Below are positions 10,345 to 19,117 of a DNA stretch of 64,000 nt, one piece after another. The translations under genes and the position numbers were made by a program. The notes beneath the pieces are model-generated. The model saw only the letters and a list, made by a program, of their open reading frames with translations. It was not told the DNA's origin and searched no databases. Position 1 is the first letter of the stretch, and each line of letters begins with the position of its first letter. The DNA is from Hydrogenophaga sp. IBVHS1 (GTDB taxonomy: Bacteria > Pseudomonadota > Gammaproteobacteria > Burkholderiales > Burkholderiaceae_C), in assembly GCF_002127265.1 (NCBI RefSeq), contig NZ_NFUU01000001.1, positions 2,302,040-2,366,039 on the forward strand. The letters are read 5' to 3'.

Positions 10345-11163
10345 ATGCCCGTCACCCCGATCGACCGCTTCGCCGAGCTGAGCGCACCCGCTGGCTGGCA
10401 AGCGGTCGATTTCATTTCCGATCTCCACCTGCAGGCCAGCGAGCCAGAAACGTTTGCTGTGTTCCGGCGCTACCTGGAAATGCCGCCACAACGGCAGGCC
10501 GATGCGCTGTTCATTCTGGGCGACCTGTTCGAGGTTTGGGTGGGTGACGACGTACTGGATGCCGGCACACCCGCCAACGACGAGCACGCTTTCCAGCGCA
10601 CCTGCGCCGCCGAGCTGCGCGCCCATAGCCAGCACACGTCCGTGTTCTTTCTGCATGGCAACCGCGACTTCCTGCTCGGCCAGCGAGCCCTTGAGGCCTG
10701 CGGCATGCAGGGTCTGATCGATCCCGCCGTGCTCGTTTTCCAGGGACAACGCTGGCTGCTGAGCCATGGCGACGCATTGTGTCTCGACGACACCGACTAC
10801 ATGCAGTTTCGGGCTCAGGTTCGGCAGGCGTCGTGGCAAAGCGATTTTCTGGCGCAACCACTTGCCCAGCGTGAAGCCATTGCGCATGACTTGCGCGCGC
10901 AAAGCGAAGCACGCAAACGACTGACCGGCAACGACCCGAGCCTGTGGGCCGATGTCGACGCCGACGCCGCTCGCGATTGGCTGCGGCTCGGGCAGGCCCA
11001 CACCCTCATCCACGGTCACACGCACCGGCCCGCCGAACACGAACTCGGCGATGGGCTTCAACGCACGGTGCTCAGCGACTGGGACGCTGGCGCCACGCCA
11101 CCCCGCGCCGAGGTGCTGCGCCTGGACGCGCAAGGCCTGCACCGCCTGTCGCTGTTGGCCTGA
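10345..11163 (+). CDS. lpxH: UDP-2,3-diacylglucosamine diphosphatase
   Basis: Hydrolyses UDP-2,3-diacylglucosamine to lipid X (2,3-diacylglucosamine 1-phosphate) and UMP in lipid A synthesis at the inner face of the cytoplasmic membrane (EC 3.6.1.54). All metallophosphoesterase motifs are present: DFISDLHL (about residue 23), ILGDLFEVWVGDD, HGNRDFLLG, LSHGDALCLDD and the C-terminal HGHTHRP. The 272-residue length is slightly longer than the E. coli enzyme. It sits in the envelope cluster after the two cyclophilins; the next gene starts 13 nt downstream. Confidence 0.95.
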   Translation: MPVTPIDRFAELSAPAGWQAVDFISDLHLQASEPETFAVFRRYLEMPPQRQADALFILGDLFEVWVGDDVLDAGTPANDEHAFQRTCAAELRAHSQHTSVFFLHGNRDFLLGQRALEACGMQGLIDPAVLVFQGQRWLLSHGDALCLDDTDYMQFRAQVRQASWQSDFLAQPLAQREAIAHDLRAQSEARKRLTGNDPSLWADVDADAARDWLRLGQAHTLIHGHTHRPAEHELGDGLQRTVLSDWDAGATPPRAEVLRLDAQGLHRLSLLA

Positions 11164-11176
11164 ACCCATTCGCTTC

Positions 11177-12049
11177 ATGATCGATTTCATTCAACGCTGG
11201 CTGCCACGCAAGCTGAGGCGGCCGAAACCTGTGCCCGATGGGCTGTGGCGCCGCACGCTCGCCGAACATTCTTTCCTTGGCGAACTGGGTGCTTCGGCGC
11301 AGGAGCGCTTGCGCCTGCTGTGCGAGCATTTCCTGATGGAGAAGGAGTTCCACGGGGCCAACGGGCTGGTGGTCTCGGATGCCATGGCCCTGACCATCGC
11401 GGCCCAGGCCTGCCTGCCGCTGCTGCACATGCATGGCGTGTCCGGCGAAGCCGTGCGGGATCCGCGCGATCTGCTGGACTGGTATGGCGACTTTGTCGGT
11501 ATCGTGGTGCAACCTGGCGCCGTGGTGGCCCGGCGCAAGACCATGGACAGCGCTGGCGTGATGCACCACTACGACGAGGTGATCGCAGGCGAGGCGATGG
11601 ACCGTGGCCCGCTCATGTTGAGCTGGGAAGACGTGGCCCATGCGGGCGAACGCGCGCACCATGGACACAACGTCGTGATTCATGAGTTCGCCCACAAGAT
11701 GGACATGCTCGGCATGCGCCTGGGCGACTCGCCCGATGGCGCGCCGCCCCTGCCGGCGGGCTTCATGGGCACGCGCCAGCGTGCCCGAGCACAGGCCATC
11801 TGGCACCAGACCATGCAGGCGGCTTTTGACCGCTTCCGCGAGGCGGTGTCCATGGCCGAGCGTTTCGGAGGCGAAGTACCCTGGCTCGACGACTACGCGG
11901 CCAAGGACCCGGCCGAATTCTTCGCCGTGACCTGCGAGGCTTACTTCGTCAACCGCGAGCGCTTCGCCCAGGAGTTCCCGGAACTCATGCCCTTGTACGA
12001 CGGCTTCTTCCGCGCAGGGAGCGCGCTCAGCGCTTCAGCAGCGCCTTGA
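11177..12049 (+). CDS. mtfA: MtfA-type zinc-dependent peptidase (M90)
   Basis: A 290-residue member of the Mlc titration factor A family, soluble zinc metallopeptidases that in enterobacteria bind the repressor Mlc and thereby affect ptsG expression. The zinc signature HEFAHKMDM lies around residues 169-177 and a downstream glutamate in DPAEFFAVTCEAYF supplies the third ligand. I chose the ATG at 11177 (MIDFIQRWLPRKLRR), just after the lpxH stop. The 3' end overlaps the 3' end of the convergent DUF349 gene by 23 nt. Whether an Mlc-like partner exists here is not known. Confidence 0.88.
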   Translation: MIDFIQRWLPRKLRRPKPVPDGLWRRTLAEHSFLGELGASAQERLRLLCEHFLMEKEFHGANGLVVSDAMALTIAAQACLPLLHMHGVSGEAVRDPRDLLDWYGDFVGIVVQPGAVVARRKTMDSAGVMHHYDEVIAGEAMDRGPLMLSWEDVAHAGERAHHGHNVVIHEFAHKMDMLGMRLGDSPDGAPPLPAGFMGTRQRARAQAIWHQTMQAAFDRFREAVSMAERFGGEVPWLDDYAAKDPAEFFAVTCEAYFVNRERFAQEFPELMPLYDGFFRAGSALSASAAP

Positions 12050-14741
12050 GCGCGTTCTGAAGCCTGCGCGCGTTCGACGCGTCGACGGGGGAAGCCAGCA
12101 CGGTCGCGACGTCTTCCACCCAGGTGTCGGCCGGGGCGGCGGCATGGCGGCGGGTGAGCAACTGCAATTGCAGCATGCGGCGCTCGCTCAGGTGCTCGGC
12201 CGGCGTGGGCACTTCGGCAGCCATTTCCAGGCGCAGCAGCGTCTCACCGCCCAAGGGCGTGGCGGGCTTGGCAAGTGCCGCGGCCCAGGCCGCTCGGCTC
12301 GGGCCGTTCACGCGCGCACCCAGCGCCTGTGCCGTGGGCAACTGTTCGGCATCGCGCTGCTCCCAGGCGGTCATGAGCTGGGTGATCACTTCCCCGTGGG
12401 CTTGTGCCGCGAGCTTGCGCAGGCTCGCCTGCGCCGACTCCACGGCCTGGCGTTGTGCACGGAAGGCTGCATCGCCCAGGCGCGGACCTCGCGGTTCGCG
12501 CTCATCGCGCCAGGGCGCAGCCGCGCCGCGCGCGTCGCGGGAATCGCGCGGGCCTCCGCGTCCATCGGGCCGGCCGCCTGGCTTGCCGTCACGGCGCGCA
12601 TCGCGGCCTGCAGGCTCGGTCTTTTTCATGCCCGGGCGGTCGTCACCGCGCATGGCCACCAGCTTTTTCGGTGGTGCAACAGGCGCGGGTGCAGGTGCAG
12701 GCGCCGCCGCTTCAGCAGGCGACTCTTCAGGGGTCGGCGCGTCTCGGGTCGCCTCTTCGCTGGCTGTTTCGACCGGAGCCTCGGCGGCCACTGATGGCTT
12801 CGGCGCTGCCGGTGCGGCGGGTGCCTCGGGCTGAGCGCTCAGCGCGGCCTCCAGGGCAGCCATGGCCACTCGGATCTGCTGGGCGTCGCCGCCGGCACTG
12901 GCGGTTTCCAGTGCGCGCGAGGCGTCCAGCACTCGCTGATCGTGCGCGCTGAGTGCGGTCACAGCCTTCTCACGCTCAGTACTCTTGCGGGCAAAGGCTT
13001 CGTCAATCGGCTGGCGAAAGGCTTCCCAGAGTTTCTGTTCGTGCTTGCGCTCCAGCGGCACGGCGTGGGCCTCGGCCTGCCAGCGCTGTTGCAGCGCCTT
13101 CACGGCATCGATGCGCAGCATGGGTGCCGCGCCCAGTTGTGTGGCCTCTTCAATCAGGGCCTTGCGCCGCGCCGTGCTCTCGCTCTGCGCAGCTTCCAGG
13201 CGCGCGTGCGCGGCGTGCATGGCCTCTTTCCAGACCGGCTGGATGTCGGCAAAGGCCTTCTCGCTCAGGTGGCCGGCTTCGCGCCAGCGTTCGGAGAAGG
13301 CATGCAGTTCTCGCACCTGCGCTTTCCAGTCGCTGCTCTCGGCATGCGACGCGGTCCACGCGCGCAGTTCTTCGATGATGGCCAGGCGCTGCGCCTTGTG
13401 CGCCTCGCTTTGCTGGCGCACCTGCACCAGCCAGGCTTCCACCACCTTGTGCGCCTCGGTGCAGGCCTCGTCAAAGCGCTTCCACAGCGCGTGGTTGGGC
13501 TGGCCGCCCTGGTCGGTGGTCTTCCACTGGTCGCGCAGTGCTCTCAAGGTCTCCTGCATCTTGCGGCCACCCAGGCGTTGACCCTCTGGCGCCTGCAACA
13601 AGCCCTCGGCCTTGGCCACGAGCTCTTCGCGAAGCTGGTCGGCGCGCCAGCGCTGCCAACCTTCCAGTTCACCGGCCTGCGCCAGCGCGGCATTGGCGCG
13701 GCCTTCGAGCGCGGGACCCACCAGGCGGCCATGGCTCTTGAGCAAGCCGCGCACATCGGCGGCGGCCTTGGGCGTGGCCTTGCCATGGCCTTCGGCGAGT
13801 TCACGCTCAAGCACCACCAGCGCCGCTTCAAGCTCGGCCGCCGCGCGCGCGCGACGTTCCTGGTGAGCCTGAGAGTCCTGCGCATTTTTCTCGGCGGTCG
13901 CCGAGGTTTCCTGCCCGCGCGCACCGCGCAGCTCGTCGGCCCACACGGGCACCGCCGGCAGCGGCGCCTGGGGGTTGGCATCGGCGGCCACGGTCTGCGC
14001 GAGTGCGGCGCCAAAGGCGTCCCACACCAATTGAAGCTGCTGGCGCGATGCGTCGAGCATGGGCGGGAACTTCGCGTCCACGCTGGGCCACTGCGGATCG
14101 AGCGCCACCGAGCTGGCCTGTTGCTGCCACTGATCCACGTCGGCGCGCAGCGTTTCTGCAATTTGCTGGGCCTCGCGCCAGGGCTTGGTGGAGAGCACCT
14201 CGATGCGCTGCGCGATCAGCACGGCAGCTTCACGCTCAATCTGCACACGGTGCTGCAAGTCTTCAATGGCCTTCACGCGCTCGGCCAGCGCGAGCTTGAG
14301 CGTGGCCAGCGGTTCGCGCGAGAGCGGTGCGCCAGCGCGCGCGGCGTCGCGCTGCCAGGCCAGTGCGTCGGCCAGGTTCAGGCGGGGCTGTTCGATCATC
14401 GCCTGCGCCTTTTGCGCCCACTCCACCGACATCTGTTCCTGCGACTTCTGGCGCTTGAGCTCGTCAAGCTTTTCTTTCAGGGGCTTGGCTGCGCCACGGT
14501 CGCGGTGCGAGAGCTCCTTGAAAACCTCGTTCATCTGCTCCAGCGTGGGATCGGTGGCCAGCCAGGTGCGGATGCGTGCAGCGCGTTCGCCCGAAGTGGG
14601 GGCAGAAAAGGCGCCGCCGGTCACGGCGTCCAGCGGATGTTGGGCGTTGGCGCCGGTGGACTTGGAAGTGGTGGGCGTGTTCACGGCGGATTCGGAAGCG
14701 TTGGACGAAGACGGGGCTTTGCGCAAGGAAAACAGCGACAT
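12027..14741 (-). CDS. DUF349 domain-containing coiled-coil protein
   Basis: A cytoplasmic protein of about 904 residues built from several copies of the DUF349 helical module (repeated patterns such as LREELVAKAEGLLQAPEG... and LWKRFDEACTEAHKVVEAW, LWEAFRQPIDEAFARK). It is rich in Ala, Glu, Gln, Arg and Lys and likely forms long coiled coils. A low-complexity linker rich in Pro, Ala and Glu, followed by a Gly/Arg/Asp-rich basic stretch (about residues 640-750), separates the repeats from a final helical domain. The ATG at 14741 (MSLFSLRKAPSS) is the preferred start; 17 in-frame codons upstream lack family character. Function unknown; the family is widespread in proteobacteria. Confidence 0.85.
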   Translation of the reverse strand: MSLFSLRKAPSSSNASESAVNTPTTSKSTGANAQHPLDAVTGGAFSAPTSGERAARIRTWLATDPTLEQMNEVFKELSHRDRGAAKPLKEKLDELKRQKSQEQMSVEWAQKAQAMIEQPRLNLADALAWQRDAARAGAPLSREPLATLKLALAERVKAIEDLQHRVQIEREAAVLIAQRIEVLSTKPWREAQQIAETLRADVDQWQQQASSVALDPQWPSVDAKFPPMLDASRQQLQLVWDAFGAALAQTVAADANPQAPLPAVPVWADELRGARGQETSATAEKNAQDSQAHQERRARAAAELEAALVVLERELAEGHGKATPKAAADVRGLLKSHGRLVGPALEGRANAALAQAGELEGWQRWRADQLREELVAKAEGLLQAPEGQRLGGRKMQETLRALRDQWKTTDQGGQPNHALWKRFDEACTEAHKVVEAWLVQVRQQSEAHKAQRLAIIEELRAWTASHAESSDWKAQVRELHAFSERWREAGHLSEKAFADIQPVWKEAMHAAHARLEAAQSESTARRKALIEEATQLGAAPMLRIDAVKALQQRWQAEAHAVPLERKHEQKLWEAFRQPIDEAFARKSTEREKAVTALSAHDQRVLDASRALETASAGGDAQQIRVAMAALEAALSAQPEAPAAPAAPKPSVAAEAPVETASEEATRDAPTPEESPAEAAAPAPAPAPVAPPKKLVAMRGDDRPGMKKTEPAGRDARRDGKPGGRPDGRGGPRDSRDARGAAAPWRDEREPRGPRLGDAAFRAQRQAVESAQASLRKLAAQAHGEVITQLMTAWEQRDAEQLPTAQALGARVNGPSRAAWAAALAKPATPLGGETLLRLEMAAEVPTPAEHLSERRMLQLQLLTRRHAAAPADTWVEDVATVLASPVDASNARRLQNALKALLKR

Positions 14742-14842
14742 GGAGGGAAGGAAATGATCAATTCGCGGACGGCGCCACGGCGGCGCGACCAACGCGTATT
14801 GTCGCCGCAGTTGGCGCGCCAGGCGCCTGCGCCCCTGCAGGC

Positions 14843-17800
14843 TCAGCGCGGCGCGAGTCGGAGCTCTGCCTGGGGTCGCCAGTTGTCACCCTGGCGGCCG
14901 AGTTGCGGCGCGCCGAGGAACAGTCGATCCTCGGGCATTTCACGGCTCGCCAGGTAGTCCTTGACCGCCACCGCACGCGCCACCGCCAGCTCACGCAGCG
15001 CATCGGGTGTCACAGGGACCGCCGCCATCAACAGCGCCTCCATTTCCGCTTGTGGAATGTCCCTGGCTATGCCGATGGCGTTGCGCGGCTTGGGGATGTC
15101 GGCACGCCGATAAACCTCTTTAAGCAGCGCGGGATATTCGTCAGCCGAGACGGTAAGACCCTCGGCCGGCGGTGTGCCCGAACGGGCCAGCACGCGGCGT
15201 TTCTCGGCCAGCACCTGCTGATCGAGCCGCGAGCGCTGGAAGCCGGCGCGTTCGAATTCCAGATCGGCATGGCCGACCACCGTCACCTGCAAAGCGGGCC
15301 GCTCGACCAGCGCCTTGGCCACCGCATCGAGCCGTTCACGGCCGGCGGCGTCCAGCGACGGACGCCCTTCGCCGAAAGGGACCTGGCTCATCTCGGGACC
15401 GCCGCCGCCAAAAGCGCTGGCAATCAGCGAGAACGGTGCGGTGATCGCCTTGCCAATGAGATTGAAGATGAGCCGGAAGATCAACGGAGCCAGGCGAAAC
15501 TGTGGGTCGTTGAGTGAGCCGCTCACCGGCAGGTTGATGTCGATCACGCCATTGCGGTCGGCCAGCAAGGCCACGGCCAGCTTGATGGGCAGGTTGGGCG
15601 CTTCGCTGCCGGCCACGCGGTCGCCGAAACTGAGCTGGTTGAGGATGATCTGGTTGCTCGCCGTCAGTTGCCCGCTGGGCTCGATCTTGTAGGCCACATC
15701 CACGCTGAGCTTGCCTCGTTCGATGCCATGCCCCGCGTATTTCACGGTGTAGGGAGACAGCGGGGGAAGTTCGAGGTTGCGCACCTTGCCCCGGATGTCC
15801 AGCGCCAGCGGCTGGGCCAATGGGTTGAGCTTGCCGTCGATCTCCAGCGCAGCGGTGCCTTCGGCCCGCCCGCGCAGGGTGAGGTCTCCAAGCTGGGGGG
15901 CGCCGGTGGCGTTGTTGGCGCTGGCGAACGCGCTGAGACCGCCGGTGAGTTCGCTCAGGTTGGCGGAATAGTTGGGCTTGATGAAGCGGTCGGAAAAGAG
16001 CACGCGACCATTGACCAGGCTGACAGGGCCGAAACGGATGTCGGCTGGTGGGCCTGCTGGCGCCGTGGCCACGAGAGCTGAAGCGGCCGGAGTCGCGACG
16101 GCCGTCGCGGCCTCGCCCTCCGCCGGTTTGATCAGCCCCTGCAGATTGATGCGGCCGCTCTCGTCGATGATGAGCCGCGCGAAGTAATCGCTGAGCACGG
16201 TCTCCTCCACCGCCAGACGCGTGGGCTGCCCAGGCGCCATGGCCAGCGCGAGACCGCGCACCTGCAACGACTTCCAGGCCAGCAGGTCTTCGGCCGGTGA
16301 ACGCGTGTTGGCACGAAAGTCGTCCAGCGAAGCCTGGCCAGCCAGCGCCAGGCTCATGCCGGCGGCAGGCAACGCAGCTTCCACCGAGCCGCGGTAGCTC
16401 GCGTCGGCGCGCAACAGCTCAAGATTGAGCCGGTCGCCGAAATACGGCTCCAGCTCGTGGAGCGGCAGCCGCTCGGCCAGCACATTGGCCTTCAGCCGGA
16501 GGGCGCTGTCGGCCGCAGGCAGGCGCAGGCTGCCCGTCAGACCGAGCCGCCCCGGCTCCCCCCGCGCTGCTTGCGCCGGGCCCAGCCGCAGTTGCAGCTT
16601 CACGGGCATGTCGGGCGGCTTGCTCGCCAGCGGTTGCAGGTTCTTCAACTGCAGCTGGATCTGGCTGACCGCCAGGTTCACCGGCTGCGCGGGCCATCGA
16701 TCGTCCAGCGTCACGTTGCCGCCATCGAGCTCCACATCCGCCAGCGTGACCTGCCAAGGGGGGACCGGCGTCGCGCTGTCCGGCTTGGCGGGGCCCGGCC
16801 TGGCCCAGTCTTGCGCCTGCCAGCGGCCGCTCTTGTCGCGCACCACGCTGGCCTGCAGGCGGCTCGCCAGCACTTTCCCCACCGTAACGGAACGGCTGGC
16901 CAGATCAATGCGAGCCTCCTGCAACTTCAGGGCACCGAGGCTGGCCAGGGGGCGCCGCGACGGACCGAGCCGCAGAGCGTCCACTTGCAGGCTCGACACG
17001 TCCACCTGGAGGTCCATGGGGCGCTCGCCCTGCGGCGCGCGCCAGGACATGCCGAGCACGGCACGGGCCCGACCGTCGAGCTCGGGCACCAGCACGTCCG
17101 CCATGTAAGGGGCGAATGTGCTCAGTGCCAGCTCGCCCACGTCGAGCTGCGCCTGCACTTCGCTCGCCGAGGCACTGCCCTTCAGCGAGATCGGCGTTTC
17201 CCCCAGCCGGACACTGGCCTCAAAGGGCGCGGCGGTGTCCATCGGCCAGCGCAGGTTCTGCAACCGGACGCTCAGCTCGCTCATGGTCAGATCCGCCGTC
17301 GGCCGAACGGAATCGTCTTTCCAGGGAACCGTACCGCCATCGATCGACACGCGGGCCACGCTTACCTGCCACGGGGCGGGGGTGGGGGCTGCGGCAGTCG
17401 GGGCAGACGGCGGCGCCTGGGCTGGCAGCGCCGCAAGGATGCGATCCAGGTTCAGGCGACCCTGAGCGTCGCGCGCCAGATCCAGCCTGGGCGACTGGAG
17501 TTCGACCGACGCCAGATCGCCCACCCGCGCCAGGGGTTCCAGCCGGTTGACCTCCACTTGCAGCCGTTCCCAGCCAAGCAGATCCACCTCCGCCGCCGAT
17601 CCCATTCGCTCCACCACGCGCAGGCCCGACAGCGCCACCTTGCCCGAAACCAGCAGGCGCGGTTGCGCCTGTTGCTCGAAGTCGAGCTTGAGGGCGAGGT
17701 GAAGAGCGCCCGCCTTCGGCTGCACTGGCCATTGCGCCGGCCAGTACGGAAGGTACGGCGCAAGGTCCAGCGTCGGCACATCCACCATGGCCTCGGTGTC

Positions 17801-18466
17801 GCGCGTCTGCGCAAACGGGGTGGTGCTGGCCCGCGAGTCGAACGCGCTGCCATTCAGCGTGAACGCGAGGCGAGGCTCAGTCACCACCTCCAGGCGGGAA
17901 GGCAGATTGCTGAGGAACGGCACGCCCAGCTTGAGCTCGGTGAGCCTGTGAACGGAGTTGGTGCTGTCGTCGGCGAAGTCCAGCTCTCCACTGGAGACAT
18001 CTATATTGAACAGCGCAAAGTGGGCTGGGTCCGAAGGCTCGGCTGCCTCGGTGGGGCGCAGGCGCTTCAGGATGTCGTCCACGTCGTAGCGGCCTTCGCC
18101 CAGGTGGCGCAGATTCAGGTGGGGCTGCTCGATGTGCAGCGCGGCGATCACCGGTGCCAGGCGAAGGATGGACTGCAGCTCGGCATCGGCATGCAGCCTC
18201 GCGAGGGAAAACTGCGCGCCGCTGCCCGCGGCGTCCGCCACCCGAAGCCCTTCAATCGAAAGGCGGAGCGTCCACGGGCGAAAGTCGACCCGCTCCACGG
18301 TGACGGCCCGGCCCAGCAGCGCCGAAGCCTGCTTTTGCAACTGCCACTTCAGGAGTGGGGGCACAGCGAGCCACGCCACTGCCCAGATCAGCAAAAGACC
18401 AGCCAGGCCGATCAGGACAAGCCTCAGCCAGGGCTTGCGGCTCACAGAGGTGGTCAAGGCGTTCAT
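14843..18466 (-). CDS. DUF748/AsmA-like envelope protein
   Basis: A very large envelope protein (1207 residues) with one N-terminal membrane anchor (WLRLVLIGLAGLLLIWAVAWLAV, about residues 13-35), after which the chain should be periplasmic. The body repeats the DUF748 pattern of beta strands (for example RAVTVERVDFRPWTLRLSIEGLRV, then repeated KLALSGL/LSIDGG modules), related to AsmA/TamB-type bridge-like proteins thought to shuttle phospholipids or help outer-membrane assembly. The C-terminal 250 residues contain PFSLIASAFGGGGPEMSQVPF and an OmpA-like stretch VTVVGHADLEFERAGFQ. It is preceded by the hairpin-rich gap. The lipid-transport role is inferred from the family. Confidence 0.85.
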   Translation of the reverse strand: MNALTTSVSRKPWLRLVLIGLAGLLLIWAVAWLAVPPLLKWQLQKQASALLGRAVTVERVDFRPWTLRLSIEGLRVADAAGSGAQFSLARLHADAELQSILRLAPVIAALHIEQPHLNLRHLGEGRYDVDDILKRLRPTEAAEPSDPAHFALFNIDVSSGELDFADDSTNSVHRLTELKLGVPFLSNLPSRLEVVTEPRLAFTLNGSAFDSRASTTPFAQTRDTEAMVDVPTLDLAPYLPYWPAQWPVQPKAGALHLALKLDFEQQAQPRLLVSGKVALSGLRVVERMGSAAEVDLLGWERLQVEVNRLEPLARVGDLASVELQSPRLDLARDAQGRLNLDRILAALPAQAPPSAPTAAAPTPAPWQVSVARVSIDGGTVPWKDDSVRPTADLTMSELSVRLQNLRWPMDTAAPFEASVRLGETPISLKGSASASEVQAQLDVGELALSTFAPYMADVLVPELDGRARAVLGMSWRAPQGERPMDLQVDVSSLQVDALRLGPSRRPLASLGALKLQEARIDLASRSVTVGKVLASRLQASVVRDKSGRWQAQDWARPGPAKPDSATPVPPWQVTLADVELDGGNVTLDDRWPAQPVNLAVSQIQLQLKNLQPLASKPPDMPVKLQLRLGPAQAARGEPGRLGLTGSLRLPAADSALRLKANVLAERLPLHELEPYFGDRLNLELLRADASYRGSVEAALPAAGMSLALAGQASLDDFRANTRSPAEDLLAWKSLQVRGLALAMAPGQPTRLAVEETVLSDYFARLIIDESGRINLQGLIKPAEGEAATAVATPAASALVATAPAGPPADIRFGPVSLVNGRVLFSDRFIKPNYSANLSELTGGLSAFASANNATGAPQLGDLTLRGRAEGTAALEIDGKLNPLAQPLALDIRGKVRNLELPPLSPYTVKYAGHGIERGKLSVDVAYKIEPSGQLTASNQIILNQLSFGDRVAGSEAPNLPIKLAVALLADRNGVIDINLPVSGSLNDPQFRLAPLIFRLIFNLIGKAITAPFSLIASAFGGGGPEMSQVPFGEGRPSLDAAGRERLDAVAKALVERPALQVTVVGHADLEFERAGFQRSRLDQQVLAEKRRVLARSGTPPAEGLTVSADEYPALLKEVYRRADIPKPRNAIGIARDIPQAEMEALLMAAVPVTPDALRELAVARAVAVKDYLASREMPEDRLFLGAPQLGRQGDNWRPQAELRLAPR

Positions 18467-18529
18467 CGGGCAATAGAGAGCGGAGCGATTTTGCGAGTGT
18501 CGCCTATGACCCCTGGCGTACCACCTTTG

Positions 18530-18568
18530 CCCAAAAAGAAACCCCGGCAGACGGAGCCTGCCGGGGTT
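18530..18568 (-). terminator. strong intrinsic terminator (minus strand)
   Basis: Perfect 11-bp stem AACCCCGGCAG/CTGCCGGGGTT (18540-18550 with 18558-18568), loop of 7 nt, followed on the minus strand by TTTCTTTTTGGG. No protein-coding gene on the minus strand ends just upstream, so it should end the transcript of the structured RNA candidate described for the same gap. It also shields the DUF748 gene, which starts 63 nt further on. Confidence 0.8.
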
Positions 18569-18900
18569 GACGGCGGGCTAAATGCTCTTGCCGTCGATTT
18601 GGCGGTGGGAGTTGGATGTCCCTCCGGCCTGGAAGCAAGAGATTGCTCCCGTGGGTTGCCAGCGTGCGGTACACCGCGGTGCCAGCGTGCGTCTGTCAAA
18701 AACAGACAGTCACAGGTTACTCGCGTTGCCAGAGGGGATCAAGACCGCAGGCCCGCTGAGCCCATGCAGATTTTCAATGGCGTGCTCAGACGCCATTCGG
18801 GAGCCCCGAAAACGCGTTCTGGATCATGAAAGGTGGTCACCAGCCGACGAGCGGTCGTTACCAGAGCGCTGGCCCGCAGGCCCTGTGCGCACAGGGATGC
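18530..18900 (-). ncRNA. candidate structured small RNA in a 650-bp gene-free gap
   Basis: The gap 18467-19117 holds no convincing protein gene but many hairpins: terminator 18540-18568; GACGGC/GCCGTC (18569-18574 with 18590-18595); GGAAGCAA/TTGCTCC (about 18631-18649); GTCTGT/ACAGAC (18691-18707); AATGGCG/CGCCATT (18776-18797); and the perfect palindrome CCCTGTGCGCACAGGG (18881-18896). A direct repeat GCCAGCGTGCG occurs twice near 18658-18691. The T-run follows the terminator on the minus strand, so I place the RNA there. I could not match it to tmRNA, RNase P RNA, 4.5S or 6S RNA by eye. Its 5' end is unknown; the AT-rich stretch 18905-18975 could hold a promoter. Confidence 0.4.
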
Positions 18901-18978
18901 GCGCTAGAGAAGTCGGTTTGCTTACGATTTCTAACACTTGTACATAACCTATGGTTGTTAAAAATTGATTCAAAAACA

Positions 18979-19007
18979 TTGACTGGGTATTTATAAGCAC
19001 CTACGAT
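18979..19007 (+). promoter_or_regulatory. sigma70-like promoter for the lytic transglycosylase
   Basis: TTGACT (18979-18984, five of six) and TACGAT (19002-19007, four of six) are separated by 17 bp in an AT-rich stretch that stands out from its GC-rich surroundings. A leader of about 105 nt leads to AAGGAG (19103-19108) and the ATG at 19118. Confidence 0.5.
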
Positions 19008-19117
19008 CCGCTCGCTTGCCCGTTCAGGGTTAACCCGCAACGCTGCCAGAAAGGCTAACTCGACCACTGCCCCACGAGGCCCTTGGTCGATGGCGACCCC
19101 ATCCAAGGAGCGATTTC

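Noticed and set aside
12942..14957. Plus-strand open frame of 671 codons
   Set aside because: Antisense to the DUF349 gene, composition typical of a GC-rich shadow frame.
16457..18829. Plus-strand open frame of 790 codons
   Set aside because: Antisense to the DUF748 gene, His/Arg/Gln-rich with no domain pattern; long antisense frames are common in high-GC DNA.
18530..18900. 6S RNA, tmRNA or RNase P RNA for the structured gap
   Set aside because: I could not find their conserved cores (for example the tmRNA alanine acceptor end with CCA or the RNase P GAGGAAAGUC core). By eye this is not decisive, so it is kept only as an unnamed candidate.
18582..18947. Plus-strand open frame of 121 codons in the hairpin-rich gap
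   Set aside because: No ribosome-binding site, no recognisable protein pattern, and it crosses several perfect hairpins; an RNA explanation fits better.
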